Source: a virus
DNA length: 64,000 nt
Reading direction: 5' to 3' (one strand)
Virus record (IMG/VR): IMGVR_UViG_3300048121_000993
Location: 1-64,000 of that record
The notes below the pieces were generated by a model. It searched no databases. It saw only the letters and a list, made by a program, of their open reading frames with translations, and had not been told where the DNA came from. How positions within the stretch are numbered: the stretch's first letter is position 1; each line of letters opens with the position of its first letter. The position numbers and the translations under genes are program-made. Shown one piece after another: positions 50,650 to 58,650 of the stretch.

Positions 50650-51514
50650 ATTATTCACATACAAAGAATTAAAAGATCATCAGCAAGCAGGTACATGGCC
50701 ACTTGCTGATTCTACATTGTTGTCTACAAAATATGCAGACAGATGGGAAATGGCTAAACGACTGCACGATATAGTTGACACAGATCTTTGGAAAAAATTT
50801 AACACAGATCCACAAATTGAACATTGGGCTAATGACGAAGTTCCTAATAAACTTTATTCCAATCTAAACAGTGGAGATGTTTTTAGTTTTGATGAAGATT
50901 TTGTAGCAGGACCTAACGCATGGTTATTACCTGACGAAGATGGTAAACATGATGAGACGGTAAATAGAACAAAGATTTATATAATGCAATATACTGGCCA
51001 AAATTATGAAAACGGCAATTTTGAACAAGCACCTGAAGAACTTAAATATTTTATAGAAATGCAAAAAGACTTTCAACCAGTATTAGAGCATTACCTATAT
51101 GAAAACTATTCAGATCAAATGCATCTATGGAACGATTGGCAAGGTGAACATGATCTTGGAGTTATTTATAAACTAATGGTTATTAAATATTGGACACCGT
51201 GTGCGAACCCAGAAGATGTAACAGAGCATAGAAAACACGGTTCAGAGAGATACGGAAGACATCATTGCGATGAAACATTGGGTGGGTTACATTTAGGTGA
51301 AAACTATTCAGAGTTTTGGGCAGAGAATACTGAAACAAAAGAACGAAACATGATTACAGAACTAGCAGATAATAAAATGTTATGGATGCATGGTGAAGAT
51401 TCGGAACAAAGCGGATGGATACCTACATATCATGGAATGACACATAATCCACAAGATGACTTAGGTGATCGATATAGTATAATTATGGATTTACAAGCAA
51501 GATATAAAGATTAA
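50627..51514 (+). CDS. 2OG-Fe(II) oxygenase-like protein
   Basis: 295 aa. RHHCDETLGGLHLGENY gives the H-x-D motif, and MLWMHGEDSEQSGWIPTYHGMTHN plus RYSIIMDLQARY give the distal His and Arg/Ser region. A long N-terminal extension precedes it. Distantly similar in layout to the gene at 43491. Substrate unknown. Confidence 0.6.
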   Translation: METTPAHKLFTYKELKDHQQAGTWPLADSTLLSTKYADRWEMAKRLHDIVDTDLWKKFNTDPQIEHWANDEVPNKLYSNLNSGDVFSFDEDFVAGPNAWLLPDEDGKHDETVNRTKIYIMQYTGQNYENGNFEQAPEELKYFIEMQKDFQPVLEHYLYENYSDQMHLWNDWQGEHDLGVIYKLMVIKYWTPCANPEDVTEHRKHGSERYGRHHCDETLGGLHLGENYSEFWAENTETKERNMITELADNKMLWMHGEDSEQSGWIPTYHGMTHNPQDDLGDRYSIIMDLQARYKD

Positions 51515-51529
51515 CACACAGGAGATAAA

Positions 51530-52117
51530 ATGATAATACCAACAGTAATTGAGAGTACAGGAAGAGGCGAACGTGCATATGACATTTATAGTCGTTTGCT
51601 TAAAGATCGTATTGTAATGCTTAATGGAGAAGTTAATGACCATACGGCAAATTTAGTAGTTGCACAAATGCTATTTTTGGAATCACAAAATAGTGCAGAA
51701 GATATTAATTTTTATATTAATAGTCCAGGTGGTGCAGTTACAGCCGGGCTTGGAATTTATGACACAATGCAGTTTATTAAATCTCCAGTAAGCACAATTG
51801 TAATGGGTCAAGCATGTAGCATGGGTAGTTTCCTTGCTATGGCAGGTGAGCCGGGCAAGCGTTTAGTATTGCCAAACTCACGCACAATGATTCACCAACC
51901 AAGTGGCGGCGCAGGCGGACAAGCAACTGATATGCAAATTCAAGTTGATGAGATTCTTAAGATGAAAAAGAACCTAACACAAATTTATGTTAATCATAAT
52001 AGTGTAGGTAAAACATATGAAGAATTAGAAGCGGCTATGGAGCGTGATAATTTTATGTCAGCACAAGAAGCCGTAGATTTTGGTCTTGCTGATAAAGTTG
52101 TTGTTCGAAAAACATAA
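51530..52117 (+). CDS. clpP: ClpP protease subunit
   Basis: 195 aa. Serine protease that forms a tetradecamer and degrades substrates unfolded by ClpX or ClpA. The nucleophile is S97 in [10 protein letters not shown], the His is in MIHQPSGG (H122), and the acidic residue in the [16 protein letters not shown] region. The start [21 protein letters not shown] is canonical and no propeptide is evident. CAGGAG precedes the ATG. A phage ClpX is encoded 3 kb downstream. Confidence 0.97.
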   Translation: MIIPTVIESTGRGERAYDIYSRLLKDRIVMLNGEVNDHTANLVVAQMLFLESQNSAEDINFYINSPGGAVTAGLGIYDTMQFIKSPVSTIVMGQACSMGSFLAMAGEPGKRLVLPNSRTMIHQPSGGAGGQATDMQIQVDEILKMKKNLTQIYVNHNSVGKTYEELEAAMERDNFMSAQEAVDFGLADKVVVRKT

Positions 52118-52139
52118 TATATTTGTAATACTATATTTG

Positions 52140-52147
52140 TATAAATA
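52140..52147 (+). promoter_or_regulatory. Exact late box abutting a start codon
   Basis: TATAAATA ends exactly 5 nt before the ATG at 52153, so +1 equals the A of ATG by T4 spacing. Confidence 0.7.
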
Positions 52148-52152
52148 ATAGT

Positions 52153-52842
52153 ATGAAGATACATGATATATTAGAAACAGAGCAAGTACTAGAAGGTCCA
52201 AACGATCCTCACATATTTAAAGCAGTATTCCTAGCCGGTGGTCCTGGCTCGGGTAAAAGCTATGTGGCACAAAAACTATTAACTGGTGGTGGATTAAAAC
52301 CTCTTAATAGTGATGATGTTTATGAGTATCTTGCTAAAAAACACAATATTGATTTAAGTGACCCTGAAGTTGTTGGAAGCAACAAGGGGCAAGAAATCCG
52401 TAACCGTGCTAAAGAAATTACTAAAACAAGAGAAGACTTATATCTAGATGGTCGCTTAGGTTTAGTAATTGATGGCACAGGCAAGGATGTATCTAAAGTA
52501 TCGCAAGCCAAAAGACAATTAAGTGAATTAGGTTACGATACTATGATGTTATTTGTTAACACAAGTGAAGAGGTAGCACAAGAACGCAACGCCGAAAGAG
52601 CTAGAACAATACCAGCAGACATGGTAAAGGTGATGTGGCAACGAGTTCAACAAAACATAATGAAATTCCAACAAGTCTTTGGAGCTGCAAAGTTCCATGT
52701 AATAGACAATAGTGGCGGGTTAGAAGACCCCGATCGAAAAGAAAACTTTGATAATGTATACAAAGCAATACAACAGTTTCTAAACGATCCACCCACTAAG
52801 AGAGCCGCTAAGGCTTGGTTAAGCAAGAATACTAAAACATAG
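52153..52842 (+). CDS. P-loop kinase (zeta-toxin/AAA_33-like)
   Basis: 229 aa. LAGGPGSGKSYVAQKL is the Walker A loop; VIDGTGKDVSKV, and MLFVNTSEEVAQERNAERART (lid with Arg/Glu) follow the pattern of zeta-toxin-like and polynucleotide-kinase-like P-loop kinases. The start KIHDILETEQVLEGP is typical of late proteins of this phage group. Substrate unknown. No ribosome-binding site; a late box abuts the ATG. Confidence 0.8.
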   Translation: MKIHDILETEQVLEGPNDPHIFKAVFLAGGPGSGKSYVAQKLLTGGGLKPLNSDDVYEYLAKKHNIDLSDPEVVGSNKGQEIRNRAKEITKTREDLYLDGRLGLVIDGTGKDVSKVSQAKRQLSELGYDTMMLFVNTSEEVAQERNAERARTIPADMVKVMWQRVQQNIMKFQQVFGAAKFHVIDNSGGLEDPDRKENFDNVYKAIQQFLNDPPTKRAAKAWLSKNTKT

Positions 52843-52865
52843 TATTTAAGTGACACTGATATCAG

Positions 52866-52873
52866 CATAAATA
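52866..52873 (+). promoter_or_regulatory. Late box
   Basis: CATAAATA; predicted +1 at 52879 is the first base of the hairpin at 52879-52896. Confidence 0.6.
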
Positions 52874-52878
52874 TTAAG

Positions 52879-52901
52879 CAGTTCAACTATTAACTGTTTT
52901 T
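52879..52901 (+). other. 5'-terminal hairpin or weak terminator
   Basis: CAGTT-CAACTATT-AACTG followed by five T. It could end the kinase transcript, but it also begins exactly at the +1 predicted for the late box at 52866, so it may be a 5' stabilising hairpin. Confidence 0.5.
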
Positions 52902-52920
52902 ATATTAGATAGGGAATTTT

Positions 52921-53271
52921 ATGTATACATATAAAGCAAAACTAGTAAGAGTAATAAACGGTGATACTTTGGACATTGAAATCGATTTAGGTTTCGATAT
53001 CATTATTAAACAAAGATTAAAGTTATATGGTATTGATACACCTGATAGTAGATCAACAGATGTTGACACTAAACAAAAAGGCCTTGACGTTAAGCAACGT
53101 TTAATGGACTTATTGAACAAAGAATTTAAAGTAGAAACTATACTTAACAAGCGTGGTAAGTATGGTCGTATACTTGGAAAGATCTATGTTGTTGTTAACA
53201 ACAACGAGGTTTGTATAAACGAATTATTAGTAGATGAAGGTCTCGCAATTCGTTATAACATCGGGAAATAA
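52921..53271 (+). CDS. Cytoplasmic SNase-like nuclease
   Basis: 116 aa, no signal peptide. RVINGDTLDIEIDLG, LKLYGIDTPDSR and GKYGRILGKIYV are the three SNase active-site segments. AGGGAA precedes the ATG. Unlike the exported SNase at 39721 this one stays in the cell. Such small SNases are common in T4-like marine phages, role unproven. Confidence 0.82.
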   Translation: MYTYKAKLVRVINGDTLDIEIDLGFDIIIKQRLKLYGIDTPDSRSTDVDTKQKGLDVKQRLMDLLNKEFKVETILNKRGKYGRILGKIYVVVNNNEVCINELLVDEGLAIRYNIGK

Positions 53272-53272
53272 T

Positions 53273-54751
53273 ATGAAGTTATTCGGTTATTGGACAGTTT
53301 TAGTTGCACTATCAATAAGTGCTGTGGCGGCCTACTACAGTATTGTTGGACTTGTGGCTATCTTTGCTAGTGCCGTTATACCGATTATTATTATGGGGTC
53401 TGTGCTAGAAGTAGGCAAATTGACATCAGCTGTCTGGTTGCACTTGAACTGGAAATCAGCTCCATTTTTAATTAAAACGTATCTCACTATAGCCGTCATA
53501 ATGCTTATGTTTATTACAAGCATGGGTATTTTTGGATTTTTAAGTAAAGCACATATTGAACAAACTAGTGCGGCTAGTGAGAACGTTGCCCAAATTGAAC
53601 GTATAGAAGAAAGCATAGTAAGAAATAAATTAATTATTACCAAGTCAGAAGATAAGATTATTAAACTTGAAGCAGTTGATATTTCTTTAGATGATGGAAT
53701 ACAAGAAAAAATACGCATAGAGCAACAAAGAATTGAAAATGCATATACAGGTGTACAACCATCAATAGATGAACAGAATGCAATTATAGTTGCAGAAACA
53801 GAGGCTAAAGCAAATGCTATAGCACCGTTTGAAACAGAATTAGCTAACATTATTGAAAAACTAGCATTAATGGATCAGTATTCAATCAATGGTGAGATTG
53901 AAAAAATGCAAGGACTATTAGGTGTTAGACAAGATGGTATACTTGGTTGGAATACTAGAGAAGCATTAAAGAAATTTAAAGAAGATAATAATAAAGCAAA
54001 AGGCATGGCAGGATATCAGCTAAATAAAGTTAGAGATGAATTTGATGATTCTGTTATCAAAGATGCTAGAGCCGAAATTAAAAGAATTAGAATGTTAGCA
54101 GAACAACAGATTGCAGACTCTAATGCATTGATTACTAGGTTAAGAGCACAACTTGGACAAGGTCAACAACAAGACAATACAGTATTAATTGATACCCAGC
54201 GTAATTTAATTGTTGATTCTGAAGCCAAGTTAGAAGAACTTTATACTACAAAATATACACTAGAAGGCGAAAGCAGAAAACTAGAAGCAGAAGTTGGACC
54301 GGTTAAGTATATTGCAGAATTAGTTTATGGACAAGAACCAGGCAGAAATGTCTTGGAAGAAACAGTAAGATATGTTATACTAATACTTGTATTTGTGTTT
54401 GATCCATTAGCAGTTGTACTTGTTCTTGCAGGAATATCTGGAATAGGATTACGCAAATCAACAAAAGGAACACATGAGCAAAAAGAAGAATCCACAAAGT
54501 CTAAAATTAATGAAGATACCAAAAATGTCACCGTCATTAAGAAAGATGTTGTGGGTAATAAAAAAGACAACAAGTCTCCCAAAAAACCTGTTGTTCAAAA
54601 TAAAATACATGAAGAAGATGTAGTGCATACGGATTCAAAAGGTAAAGAATATACAGTTGACAAACGTGGCAATAGAAAATACCTAATTGAACAATTGCAA
54701 TACGACTTAAACGACAGATCAAAAAAATTACAACAACAAAAGAAAAGATAA
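53273..54751 (+). CDS. Coiled-coil membrane protein with peptidoglycan-binding-like insert
   Basis: 492 aa from ATG 53273, two bases after the nuclease stop. Three hydrophobic segments lie at residues 5-25, 28-46 and 66-88, a long coiled coil at about 95-345, and another membrane helix at about 360-390, then a Lys-rich tail. In the coiled coil, LLGVRQDGILGWNTREALKKF reads like a PG_binding_1 motif. The N-terminal block (WTVLVALSISAVAAYYSIVG) is conserved in marine T4-like phages by memory. Role unknown; lysis or envelope attachment is possible. Confidence 0.65.
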   Translation: MKLFGYWTVLVALSISAVAAYYSIVGLVAIFASAVIPIIIMGSVLEVGKLTSAVWLHLNWKSAPFLIKTYLTIAVIMLMFITSMGIFGFLSKAHIEQTSAASENVAQIERIEESIVRNKLIITKSEDKIIKLEAVDISLDDGIQEKIRIEQQRIENAYTGVQPSIDEQNAIIVAETEAKANAIAPFETELANIIEKLALMDQYSINGEIEKMQGLLGVRQDGILGWNTREALKKFKEDNNKAKGMAGYQLNKVRDEFDDSVIKDARAEIKRIRMLAEQQIADSNALITRLRAQLGQGQQQDNTVLIDTQRNLIVDSEAKLEELYTTKYTLEGESRKLEAEVGPVKYIAELVYGQEPGRNVLEETVRYVILILVFVFDPLAVVLVLAGISGIGLRKSTKGTHEQKEESTKSKINEDTKNVTVIKKDVVGNKKDNKSPKKPVVQNKIHEEDVVHTDSKGKEYTVDKRGNRKYLIEQLQYDLNDRSKKLQQQKKR

Positions 54752-55201
54752 ATGAAAATTGATAATAGCAGTTATACTGTTACCCCTCCAGACCTTTATA
54801 TGACCGAACATGGAATAAGTATTCTTATTTCGAGTACCAATGCAACGTTTATTACATCAGTAAAGGAAGTCTTTGAAAAATTTATAGCAACAAGTATTGT
54901 TTTTCTTGAACAAAATAAAAAAACTAATTCAGAAACACTACCATGGATGTGGAATGTTTCTAAAACATCTGATTTTATGATAGTTGATGTAGATACTTGT
55001 GCATGGGAAGATATCATGGCAGGGTTGTTAAAATCAAAAGAAGAAGAAAATACAGTGTTATTTTACAGCGATAAATACAAGCGAAGAGAAACTGTAAAAT
55101 TAATAAATGCTACAGGCACTAATTTAGTTGTTAGATCAATAAGCGATATTAACAATTATATAAAACTACAAATGAGCCCAGAATATTTTAATGAAGTCTA
55201 G
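54752..55201 (+). CDS. Unrecognised protein upstream of clpX
   Basis: 149 aa, alpha/beta, starting right after the previous stop and overlapping clpX by 11 bp. GISILISSTNATFITSVKEVFEKF and FMIVDVDTCAWEDIMAGL look like a compact globular domain. The overlap suggests coupling to ClpX, so an adaptor role is imaginable but unsupported. Confidence 0.55.
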   Translation: MKIDNSSYTVTPPDLYMTEHGISILISSTNATFITSVKEVFEKFIATSIVFLEQNKKTNSETLPWMWNVSKTSDFMIVDVDTCAWEDIMAGLLKSKEEENTVLFYSDKYKRRETVKLINATGTNLVVRSISDINNYIKLQMSPEYFNEV

Positions 55202-56414
55202 CAATCTAACCATATGCAATTTTTGTAACAAAGACACAACACAAGTAAAGAAACTACTAGCGGGTGAAAATGGTACCCACATATGTAGTGATTGTGTTGA
55301 GCTATGTTACGGCATAGTTAAAGAACAAAAGGTTGAAGCCATACATAAAAATTATGGTAAAAAATATCAAGTTCCTACTCCTAGAGAAATACATAATGAT
55401 TTAGATAAACATGTAATCAGTCAAGACCATGCAAAAAAGACTTTGAGTGTAGCAATATACAATCACTATAAAAGAATATCAACAACTACAAAAACAAAAT
55501 TACAAAAAAGCAATGTACTATTATGCGGTCCTACAGGAACAGGCAAAACATTAATGGCACAAACACTTGCAGAATTCTTAGGTGTGCCAATGGTTGTAAC
55601 TGATGCAACAGTTATTACTGAAAGTGGGTATGCAGGCGATGATGCAGAAGTACTAATACACAAATTATTCCAAGCATCAAACTATAACAAAGAACGCACA
55701 GAACACGGTATTATATATGTTGACGAGATTGACAAAAAAGCAAAGCGTAATGACTATGTTAGTTTAAGCAGAGATGTATCTGGAGAAGGTGTACAACAGA
55801 GCCTTTTAAAGCTCATGGAAGGTACTATAGTACCGGTTCCTAACAAACCGCAACATAACCCGGAGAAGGTGGATATTGACACCAGTGAGATACTATTTGT
55901 AGTAGGTGGTGCCTTTGTTGGTCTACAAGATGTTGTGGTTAACAGGCTCGGTAAAGCAAAGATAGGATTTAACGACGGTTTAGACGCCGATGTAGAACAG
56001 TGGGAAAAGCACTTACAAACACGAGATTTAGTGAAGTATGGGCTTATACCAGAATTTGTGGGTAGATTACCGTCTGTAAACGCCTTAACACCGTTAAATA
56101 AGAACGATCTTGTACGAATACTAACTGAACCAATGGGTAGTATAATAGATCAAATAAAAGAGCTTTTTCTACTTGACAAAATACAAATAGAGTTTACAAT
56201 AACAGCATTGGAACAAATTGCAGCAATTGCCATTGATGAAGAATTAGGTGCTAGAGGTTTACGTAAAATATTAGACCAAGCACTATTAGAAACTCAATAT
56301 CAATTGCCAGAATTATATGAAAAGGGAGTACGCAAAATTATTATAAATGAACAAGTTATTTCTAGAAACGCACAACCACAATTTATTAAAGGTGAAAATG
56401 CAGAACAGAAATAA
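55191..56414 (+). CDS. clpX: ClpX unfoldase
   Basis: 407 aa, complete. The N-terminal zinc domain has C9, C12, C32 and C35. Walker A is GPTGTGKT (113-120), Walker B IIYVDEID, sensor 2 GARGLRK. The ClpP-docking loop IGF is kept (258-260). Two substrate-contact regions differ from the usual form. The pore-1 loop GYVG reads GYAG (146-149), and the RKH loop region reads NKPQH (218-222) instead of RKH. It can probably dock ClpP but with altered substrate choice (inference). infC overlaps its 3' end. Confidence 0.97.
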   Translation: MKSSNLTICNFCNKDTTQVKKLLAGENGTHICSDCVELCYGIVKEQKVEAIHKNYGKKYQVPTPREIHNDLDKHVISQDHAKKTLSVAIYNHYKRISTTTKTKLQKSNVLLCGPTGTGKTLMAQTLAEFLGVPMVVTDATVITESGYAGDDAEVLIHKLFQASNYNKERTEHGIIYVDEIDKKAKRNDYVSLSRDVSGEGVQQSLLKLMEGTIVPVPNKPQHNPEKVDIDTSEILFVVGGAFVGLQDVVVNRLGKAKIGFNDGLDADVEQWEKHLQTRDLVKYGLIPEFVGRLPSVNALTPLNKNDLVRILTEPMGSIIDQIKELFLLDKIQIEFTITALEQIAAIAIDEELGARGLRKILDQALLETQYQLPELYEKGVRKIIINEQVISRNAQPQFIKGENAEQK

Positions 56415-56928
56415 AGGATATAAACAACGTACAAAAGGCCCATTTGTAATCGCAAATGATCGAATAAGAGCAAAAGAAGTTAGAGTAAACTTTCCAGACG
56501 GTGAAAGCCAAGTGCTGTCTTTAAAGGATGCTTTGAATGAAGCAAAGTCGTTATATTTAGATTTAGTGTTGATCGCCGAAAAGGCAGACCCACCAGTTTG
56601 TAAAATAATTGATCTAAACAAGCATTTGTATTCATTAAAGCAAAAAGAAAAATTGGCAAAGAAAAAGCAACGAGAAAGCGTTGTAGAGACCAAAGAAGTG
56701 CGTATGGGACTAAACATAGATACACATGATTTAGAGACTAAGGCTAAAGCAGCTCGTAAATTTTTGGATAAAAATAACAAAGTAACAGTTACAGTTGTTT
56801 TGCGTGGTAGAGAACGTGGGCGGCAAGACCTTGCAAGGGAATTGCTAAATACATTTGCTTATCTATTAGAAGTAGAATACGAGCAAATATCATCACAGAA
56901 CAATCGAGTATCTGGTAAAATACAATAA
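56398..56928 (+). CDS. infC: Translation initiation factor IF-3
   Basis: 176 aa from ATG 56398 (AAAGGTGAAA upstream), the normal length of IF3. IF3 binds the 30S subunit, prevents premature 50S joining and checks the start codon and initiator tRNA. The N-domain has ANDRIRAKEVRV and PPVCKIIDLNKHLY, the lysine-rich linker follows (KLAKKKQRE), and the C-domain has VRMGLNIDTHDLETKAKAARKF and VVLRGRERGRQDLA. Both domains are intact. It overlaps clpX by 17 bp and is followed by the bS21 gene. Confidence 0.96.
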   Translation: MQNRNKGYKQRTKGPFVIANDRIRAKEVRVNFPDGESQVLSLKDALNEAKSLYLDLVLIAEKADPPVCKIIDLNKHLYSLKQKEKLAKKKQRESVVETKEVRMGLNIDTHDLETKAKAARKFLDKNNKVTVTVVLRGRERGRQDLARELLNTFAYLLEVEYEQISSQNNRVSGKIQ

Positions 56929-56936
56929 AGGTAAAC

Positions 56937-57203
56937 ATGGGAAACTATAATAGAAATAATAAACGTGACGACAAACCTCAGTTTGGTCCTGGACTATCTG
57001 TAGAAGTTAGAAATGGCAATGTAGAACAAGCTATGAGAAAACTTAAGAAGTTAGTTATGAAAACTGGACTTATGAATGAAGTACGCGAACGCAGATACTT
57101 CGTTAGCAACACTGAAAAAAGACTTAAAGCAGAGGCGGCAGGCCGAGCTAGAAGGCGTAGAGAAATAGCTAAAGATTCAATCGTAAAGAAAAGACTATAC
57201 TAA
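56937..57203 (+). CDS. rpsU: Ribosomal protein bS21
   Basis: 88 aa. SVEVRNGNVEQAMRKLKKLVMKTGLMNEVRERRYFV matches the bS21 core, and the basic C-terminal helix ends KKRLY like cellular bS21. An extra charged N-terminus of about 18 residues is present. bS21 sits next to the anti-Shine-Dalgarno end of 16S rRNA and affects initiation. AAAGGTAAAC precedes the ATG, 8 bp after infC. Phage-encoded bS21 is known from other marine and freshwater phages. Confidence 0.95.
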   Translation: MGNYNRNNKRDDKPQFGPGLSVEVRNGNVEQAMRKLKKLVMKTGLMNEVRERRYFVSNTEKRLKAEAAGRARRRREIAKDSIVKKRLY

Positions 57204-57234
57204 TACGTTATAACTGAATTTGTTCACAAATGTG

Positions 57235-57242
57235 GATAAATA
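57235..57242 (+). promoter_or_regulatory. Late box of hsp20
   Basis: GATAAATA; predicted +1 near 57248, at the base of the first hairpin of the leader. Confidence 0.65.
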
Positions 57243-57245
57243 ATA

Positions 57246-57324
57246 ATGTGTACAACAGGACTGATTCCTACCGTATACATAGAACGCCGAAAGGGTTCTA
57301 AATAATCTTGCTTAATATAAGGAG
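57246..57324 (+). promoter_or_regulatory. ROSE-like RNA thermometer candidate
   Basis: Three hairpins precede hsp20. ATGTGTAC/GTATACAT with an inner AGGA/TCCT (57246-57280). AGAACgCC-GAAA-GGGTTCT with a GNRA loop and one bulged G (57281-57299). Then TTGCT (57308-57312), loop TAATATA, AGGAG (57320-57324), where the ribosome-binding site is paired. UUGCU facing AGGAG with a central G-G mismatch is the signature of ROSE thermometers in front of small heat-shock genes. Confidence 0.6.
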
Positions 57325-57331
57325 AAAAGAT

Positions 57332-57754
57332 ATGACTAGATTAACAACACTAAATCTTCCAGATTTTTATAAGACTACAATAGGATTTGATAGTATGTTT
57401 GATGAAATGCAAAATGCATTCGCAACAAACACAGGCGGTTACCCACCTTACAACATTGTAAAGGAAAGTGACACTAGCTATTCAATTAGCCTAGCAGTAG
57501 CAGGTTTTAATAAAGACGAGATAAAAATCGAACAAGACGGTAATACACTTTCAATTAATGCTGAAAAGAAACCAATCGAGGAAGAGATTGAATATTTACA
57601 CAAAGGCATTGGAACTAGAAACTTTACAAAAGAATTTAGTTTAGCTGATTATGTAGAAGTAACATCGTCAAAGCTAGATAACGGTATCTTAGTAGTTACA
57701 TTGGAACAAAATATTCCAGACGAAAAGAAACCACGAACTATTAAAATTGACTAA
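57332..57754 (+). CDS. Small heat-shock protein (Hsp20)
   Basis: 140 aa from ATG 57332 (AAGGAG 7 nt upstream). The alpha-crystallin domain runs from PPYNIVKESDTSYSISLAVAG to the end, with GFNKDEIKIEQDGNTLSI and the typical IGTRNFTKEFSLADYVEV segment. The tail KKPRTIKID provides an I-x-I. It holds unfolding proteins in solution. Small heat-shock proteins are also known in marine T4-like phages. Followed by clpS. Confidence 0.93.
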   Translation: MTRLTTLNLPDFYKTTIGFDSMFDEMQNAFATNTGGYPPYNIVKESDTSYSISLAVAGFNKDEIKIEQDGNTLSINAEKKPIEEEIEYLHKGIGTRNFTKEFSLADYVEVTSSKLDNGILVVTLEQNIPDEKKPRTIKID

Positions 57755-57768
57755 TATAAGGTAAAAAA

Positions 57769-58071
57769 ATGACTCAAGCATCATCAAGTAGCGTAGCAGA
57801 AATAACTAAATTAAAACCACCATCACGGTACAATGTTGTATTGTTAAATGATGACTCTACGCCACAGGAGTTTGTAGTAAATGTTTTACTGACAATTTAT
57901 AATAGGTCAACGGAACAAGCAAACTCCGTGATGCTTGAAGTCCACGAAAAGGGCCGAGGCATTGCAGGCACATACAGTTACGAAGTAGCTGAACAAAAAT
58001 GTGTGGAAACTATCACTGACGCACGGAAAAACCAATTTCCATTAGATGTCACAATAGAAAAAGCAGAATAA
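57769..58071 (+). CDS. clpS: ClpS adaptor
   Basis: 100 aa. PPSRYNVVLLNDDSTPQEFVV is the conserved ClpS start, with the acidic NDD of the N-degron pocket, and MLEVHEKGRGIAG plus YEVAEQK complete it. ClpS hands N-end-rule substrates to ClpA. No phage ClpA is seen, so it would act with host ClpA. TAAGGTAAAAAA precedes the ATG. Confidence 0.95.
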   Translation: MTQASSSSVAEITKLKPPSRYNVVLLNDDSTPQEFVVNVLLTIYNRSTEQANSVMLEVHEKGRGIAGTYSYEVAEQKCVETITDARKNQFPLDVTIEKAE

Positions 58072-58079
58072 ACAATTAA

Positions 58080-58649
58080 ATGAAAATAGCAATCACGCAA
58101 CGTGTGATTGAATTTCGAAACGGACCGTACGATAGCATTGATCATGGATTTTATGAAATGTTTTCAGGTCATACATTGTTACCAATACCAAACCATTTAG
58201 AGCATTATAGAACAGATACAATAGTTAATAGTGACTTAGTAGTGTTTACAGGCGGCAATAGTATGATACCAGGAAACTGGCAATACAATGAAAATCGTTT
58301 ACGAGTTGAGAAACACACGTTAGATTTAGCAAAACTATACAATAAACCAATATTAGGAATCAGCAGAGGCTGTCAGTTTCTGACGGTTGCTCATGGTGGA
58401 TCTTTAGAAGAAAACGGTAGACATCACATCAATCATAGTGTAAACTATAAGGGTAGTAATGTAGAAGTATGCAGTAGGCATGAAGAAATTTTAAAAACTA
58501 TACCTACTGGTGCAACAGTATTAGCAACAGATGATTATGGATTTTGTGAAAGTTGGAAATTAGACAATATGATAACAGTGTTATGGCACCCAGAACGGAT
58601 GAAAACACATTGGCTTCCATACGAAGCATACGGAATTTTAGGATTATAA
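58080..58649 (+). CDS. Amidotransferase-like protein with Ser in place of the catalytic Cys
   Basis: 189 aa, paralogue of the gene at 35325. FTGGNS, PILGISRGCQFLTV and VLWHPER mark the class I glutamine amidotransferase (C26) fold. At the nucleophile elbow, where the family has G-[IV]-C-x-G, this protein has S95, and a cysteine appears three residues later (C98). His and Glu are kept. It may be inactive, use Ser, or use C98. It sits directly upstream of a cytidylyltransferase. Confidence 0.75.
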   Translation: MKIAITQRVIEFRNGPYDSIDHGFYEMFSGHTLLPIPNHLEHYRTDTIVNSDLVVFTGGNSMIPGNWQYNENRLRVEKHTLDLAKLYNKPILGISRGCQFLTVAHGGSLEENGRHHINHSVNYKGSNVEVCSRHEEILKTIPTGATVLATDDYGFCESWKLDNMITVLWHPERMKTHWLPYEAYGILGL

Positions 58650-58650
58650 T

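Noticed and set aside
53335-53850. 171-codon minus-strand frame
   Set aside because: Antisense shadow of the coiled-coil membrane protein gene; no start signals.
56313-56780. 155-codon minus-strand frame
   Set aside because: Antisense to infC, whose family match is unambiguous.
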